DNA from: JARROD01 sp037384225
GTDB lineage: Bacteria > Pseudomonadota > Gammaproteobacteria > Pseudomonadales > Cellvibrionaceae
Assembly (NCBI GenBank): GCA_037384225.1
Contig: JARROD010000362.1
Location: 1 to 5,468, forward strand
Direction of reading: 5' to 3'
DNA: 5,468 nucleotides
This document shows, piece after piece, positions 5,374 to 5,468 of the stretch (position 1 is the first letter of the stretch; each line of letters begins with the position of its first letter). The translations under genes were made by a program, and so were the position numbers. Below the pieces are notes generated by a model. That model searched no databases. It saw nothing but the letters and a program-made list of their open reading frames with translations, and was not told the DNA's origin.

Positions 5374-5468
5374 CAGTCCCTCCAGAGACCGTTTGCGGCA
5401 GGGATGCCCAAAGCGTTTCGCGGGGCAGGCTCTGCCGCAAGCGAGCTCCCAGGGAAGGGTTTACGGCG
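5374..5468. repeat. GC-rich hairpin-forming block, likely edge of a dispersed repeat
   Basis: Arms 5391-5401 and 5432-5442 are reverse complements over 11 positions with one G-T wobble (GTTTGCGGCAG against CTGCCGCAAGC). Inside, TGCCC (5405-5409) pairs with GGGCA (5423-5427), giving a two-tier hairpin. The sequence afterwards (gagctcccagggaagggtt, then tacggcg) resembles intergenic repeats common in Pseudomonas- and Marinobacter-like genomes, though this is recalled and not searched. The element seems to run past the window end. No T-run follows the hairpin, so a simple terminator is unlikely. Confidence 0.45.

Noticed and set aside
2482..5418. The 12-mer CCCAAAGCGTTT occurs at 2482-2493 and again at 5407-5418
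   Set aside because: About one such 12-base match is expected by chance in a window this long, and similarity does not extend on either side.

Overview
The window looks like chromosomal DNA from a Gram-negative gammaproteobacterium, probably a marine or environmental one. This rests on a FecI/FecR-type surface-signalling pair, a PuuC-like aldehyde dehydrogenase, moderate base composition, and GC-rich intergenic repeat-like blocks of the kind scattered through such genomes. The genus cannot be fixed from sequence alone. There are five protein-coding regions: three clear family members, one small free-standing domain protein, and one unrecognised protein. No RNA genes, CRISPR arrays or transposase genes were seen.

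Layout. Positions 1-244 are a leader with a consensus -10 box. At 245-736 lies an ECF sigma factor of the FecI type. One base after its stop, at 738-1964, comes a FecR-type transmembrane sigma regulator; the two are clearly co-transcribed and translationally coupled. At 1965-2119 is a gap with a promoter-like pair of boxes (1993-2023) and a long imperfect palindrome (2035-2090). At 2120-2368 is an 82-residue protein, with a TTG start and a good ribosome binding site, equivalent to only the cytoplasmic N-terminal (DUF4880) domain of FecR. At 2369-2710 is a non-coding stretch holding a GC-rich repeat-like block. At 2711-4252 is an aldehyde dehydrogenase with all catalytic residues but an unusual C-terminus. 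Convergent to it, at 4347-4940 on the minus strand, is a 197-residue protein of unknown function. Positions 4941-5373 have no convincing gene, and 5374-5468 looks like the edge of a second dispersed repeat.

How the parts may work together. In the known Fec-type system an outer-membrane TonB-dependent receptor signals to FecR, whose cytoplasmic domain controls the sigma factor. The sigma factor and FecR-like protein here fit that scheme, but no receptor gene follows. Instead there is a second, soluble copy of the sigma-contacting domain. The most interesting hypothesis is that this mini-FecR modulates the sigma factor independently of the membrane signal. The main alternative is that it is the remnant of a second FecR gene: it is bracketed by a 16-bp near-perfect inverted repeat (2041-2056 and 2478-2493) whose right copy forms the edge of the repeat-like block. 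The aldehyde dehydrogenase is separated from the sigma locus by about 340 bp and need not be functionally linked to it.
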